DNA from: Bacteroidales bacterium
GTDB taxonomy: Bacteria > Bacteroidota > Bacteroidia > Bacteroidales > UBA932
Length of the DNA stretch: 15,787 nucleotides
Reading direction: 5' to 3'
NCBI GenBank assembly: GCA_024689525.1
Contig: JAILDI010000045.1
Span: 1-15,787 of the forward strand
Shown here: piece by piece, positions 14,506 through 15,787 of the stretch
Position numbering within the stretch: position 1 is the stretch's first letter
Layout of the letters: each line of letters opens with the position of its first letter
Program-made: the position numbers and the translations under genes
Notes under the pieces: generated by a model
The model's input: only the letters and a program-made list of their open reading frames with translations
The model's database searches: none
Told to the model about the DNA's origin: nothing

Positions 14506-15787
14506 ATGAGAATCAATTCTAAATTATTTCTTGGCATAGCCGCGGTAGCGACTCTGTCTATTATGACGGTTGGATGTAATAAAGATCCGGAGACCAACGA
14601 TAATGGCGGTGGCAAGACATCATCGAAAGATCTCTCAATCGTGGTAAATCCTGATGCTTCTTATGCGTGGACCGCGAATGACGCAGTGAACGTATTCCAG
14701 GCCGAGGACGGAACCTCCACTTATGTCTCCGACGGCAAATTCACCATTGCTTCAAAGGACCTTTCCTCCAATACATTCACCGGAACCTTGAAGGAAGTGC
14801 TCGACGAAAGCAAGTCTTATCGTTGGTATGTTGTTTATCCCTATTCATCATCTTCTTCCACTCCCACAGAAGCAAGGATAAGCATTCCTACTTCTCAGGT
14901 ACAGGAAGGAAATGACAACAAATTACATCTTGCTGGAGAAGCATTCCCGCTTTACGCAGTATCTTCAGCAACGGCGGCATCGGCACAGCCTTCCGTCAAG
15001 ATGGCTCCCCTTGCTTCCGTAATCGAAATCGACGTCCTTAATTCCACGGATGCAACCCGTACGGTGTCTTCGATCAACGTCACCGCGGAATCGACGCTCT
15101 GCGGAACTTTCAAGGCCGATATCACCGGCAGCGCCCCGGCCCTTGCCGATCACGGCACATCCGTAAGCTCCAGTGTAACTCTTAACGTCAACGGCGGTGC
15201 AGCTATTACTTCCGGCTCGACTGGAAAGTTCTACATCGCAGTGAAGCCATTCACGCTTGCCGCCGGTGAGGCTGTCACCATTTCGGTAGTTACCGATATG
15301 GAGAATCCTTATGTCTTTGAACTTACCAGTGAGTCTTCTGTTGAATTCGCTGCCGGAGCAACGGTTGCACAGAACGTGGAACTGAGCAAGGATGATATGT
15401 CCAACTTCATCAGCGATCCTTGCCGCCTTTATGTCCCGGGTGCTGTCAGCAGCGCAAACCATATTGAACTCGGACAGCCCGGCGAATTTGATGCTCTGAC
15501 CTTCATGACTATCGAGTTCTGGTTCAAGGGTGAAGATAATATGGTCAACCAGAATACCGGAATGGGATATTTTATGTCGAACTATGACGGGACATACGGC
15601 TGGAAGCTCGGCCTCCAGTGCCATAACAATGATCCCAAGGATCAGATGCCTTATCGTAGAATCTACATCTATAGGGGAGGACAGAACACAGAGTCTATAA
15701 ATACTGAAGCTTGGGAAGAAGGCTGGCATCGTGGATGGCATCACTACTGCTACAGATTCACCAAGCACGATGAATCCACCTTAAGGA
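14506..15787 (+). CDS. Surface lipoprotein with fimbrillin-like N-terminal region and LamG/ConA-like domain (3' end beyond window)
   Basis: An open frame runs from the ATG at 14506 to the right edge (427 codons, no stop). The signal peptide ends in TVGC with lipidated C24, followed by NKDPETNDNGGG, a flexible acidic tether. About residues 42-300 are beta-rich in the style of fimbrillin-like/Mfa domains (YAWTANDAVNVFQAEDG, YRWYVVYPYSSSS, IEIDVLN). From D304 a concanavalin-A/LamG-type domain starts, with the typical FMTIEFWFKG at 333-342 and YGWKLGLQ further on. Position after SusCD and GH16 matches a SusE/F-like surface glycan-binding protein; an added catalytic domain beyond the edge cannot be excluded. 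The gene starts 22 nt after GH16 with no separate promoter seen. Confidence 0.85.
   Translation, partial: MRINSKLFLGIAAVATLSIMTVGCNKDPETNDNGGGKTSSKDLSIVVNPDASYAWTANDAVNVFQAEDGTSTYVSDGKFTIASKDLSSNTFTGTLKEVLDESKSYRWYVVYPYSSSSSTPTEARISIPTSQVQEGNDNKLHLAGEAFPLYAVSSATAASAQPSVKMAPLASVIEIDVLNSTDATRTVSSINVTAESTLCGTFKADITGSAPALADHGTSVSSSVTLNVNGGAAITSGSTGKFYIAVKPFTLAAGEAVTISVVTDMENPYVFELTSESSVEFAAGATVAQNVELSKDDMSNFISDPCRLYVPGAVSSANHIELGQPGEFDALTFMTIEFWFKGEDNMVNQNTGMGYFMSNYDGTYGWKLGLQCHNNDPKDQMPYRRIYIYRGGQNTESINTEAWEEGWHRGWHHYCYRFTKHDESTLR

Noticed and set aside
14853..14868. Run of serine codons (SSSSS) as a possible phase-variable repeat
   Set aside because: The codons are mixed (tca, tct, tcc) and the run is short, so slippage is unlikely.
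14965..15768. 267-codon open frame on the minus strand
   Set aside because: It lies wholly opposite the fimbrillin/LamG lipoprotein gene, encodes nothing recognisable, and has no promoter or neighbours on that strand.
1..15787. tRNA/rRNA genes, CRISPR arrays, insertion sequences or integrase genes
   Set aside because: No cloverleaf, regular spaced repeats, transposase motifs or terminal inverted repeats were seen; the window is almost fully occupied by the listed genes.

Overview
The window reads as part of a Bacteroidales (Bacteroidota) chromosome. It has an adjacent SusC/SusD pair, many lipoproteins with a Cys lipobox, Bacteroidota-type -7 promoter elements (TAnnTTTG) and tightly packed glycan-utilisation genes. 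Genus cannot be assigned from sequence alone.

Left end (1-1387, minus strand): a two-gene uronate-catabolic operon. A short-chain dehydrogenase, probably fructuronate reductase / D-mannonate oxidoreductase, is followed 5 nt later by uxuA (mannonate dehydratase), which is cut by the left window edge.

Centre (1482-5478, plus strand): after a 94-nt divergent promoter region comes a GH20 beta-N-acetylhexosaminidase lipoprotein. One base after its stop codon starts a large transmembrane regulator. The regulator has a signal peptide, a LamG/concanavalin-A-like domain, a Kelch-like beta-propeller, one membrane helix, and a cytoplasmic SARP/AfsR-type winged helix plus BTAD-like C-terminus. It holds the place usually taken by SusR, a hybrid two-component system or an ECF-sigma/anti-sigma pair, and is the most unusual gene here.

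Right part (5560-15787, plus strand): a polysaccharide utilisation locus (PUL) run starts with its own promoter at 5533. The order is a divergent GH92 alpha-mannosidase lipoprotein, an unknown lipoprotein (4-nt overlap), SusC, SusD, a GH16 lipoprotein and a fimbrillin-like + LamG surface lipoprotein cut by the right edge. No PUL gap exceeds 22 nt after the GH92 start, so this is probably one transcript.

Working model (inference): the GH16 enzyme and the surface lipoproteins capture and cut a glycan, SusCD imports fragments, GH92 and GH20 trim mannose and N-acetylhexosamine in the periplasm or at the surface, and the regulator senses a released glycan with its periplasmic propeller and switches on the 5533 promoter. 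Just upstream of that promoter are 11-bp-period direct repeats, the spacing known for SARP operators, and just downstream a perfect 9+9 bp palindrome reaches the first base of the GH92 start codon. The enzyme set (GH16, GH20, GH92) fits either host glycoprotein/mucin glycans or fungal wall material (beta-glucan, chitin, mannan); the sequence does not decide between them.
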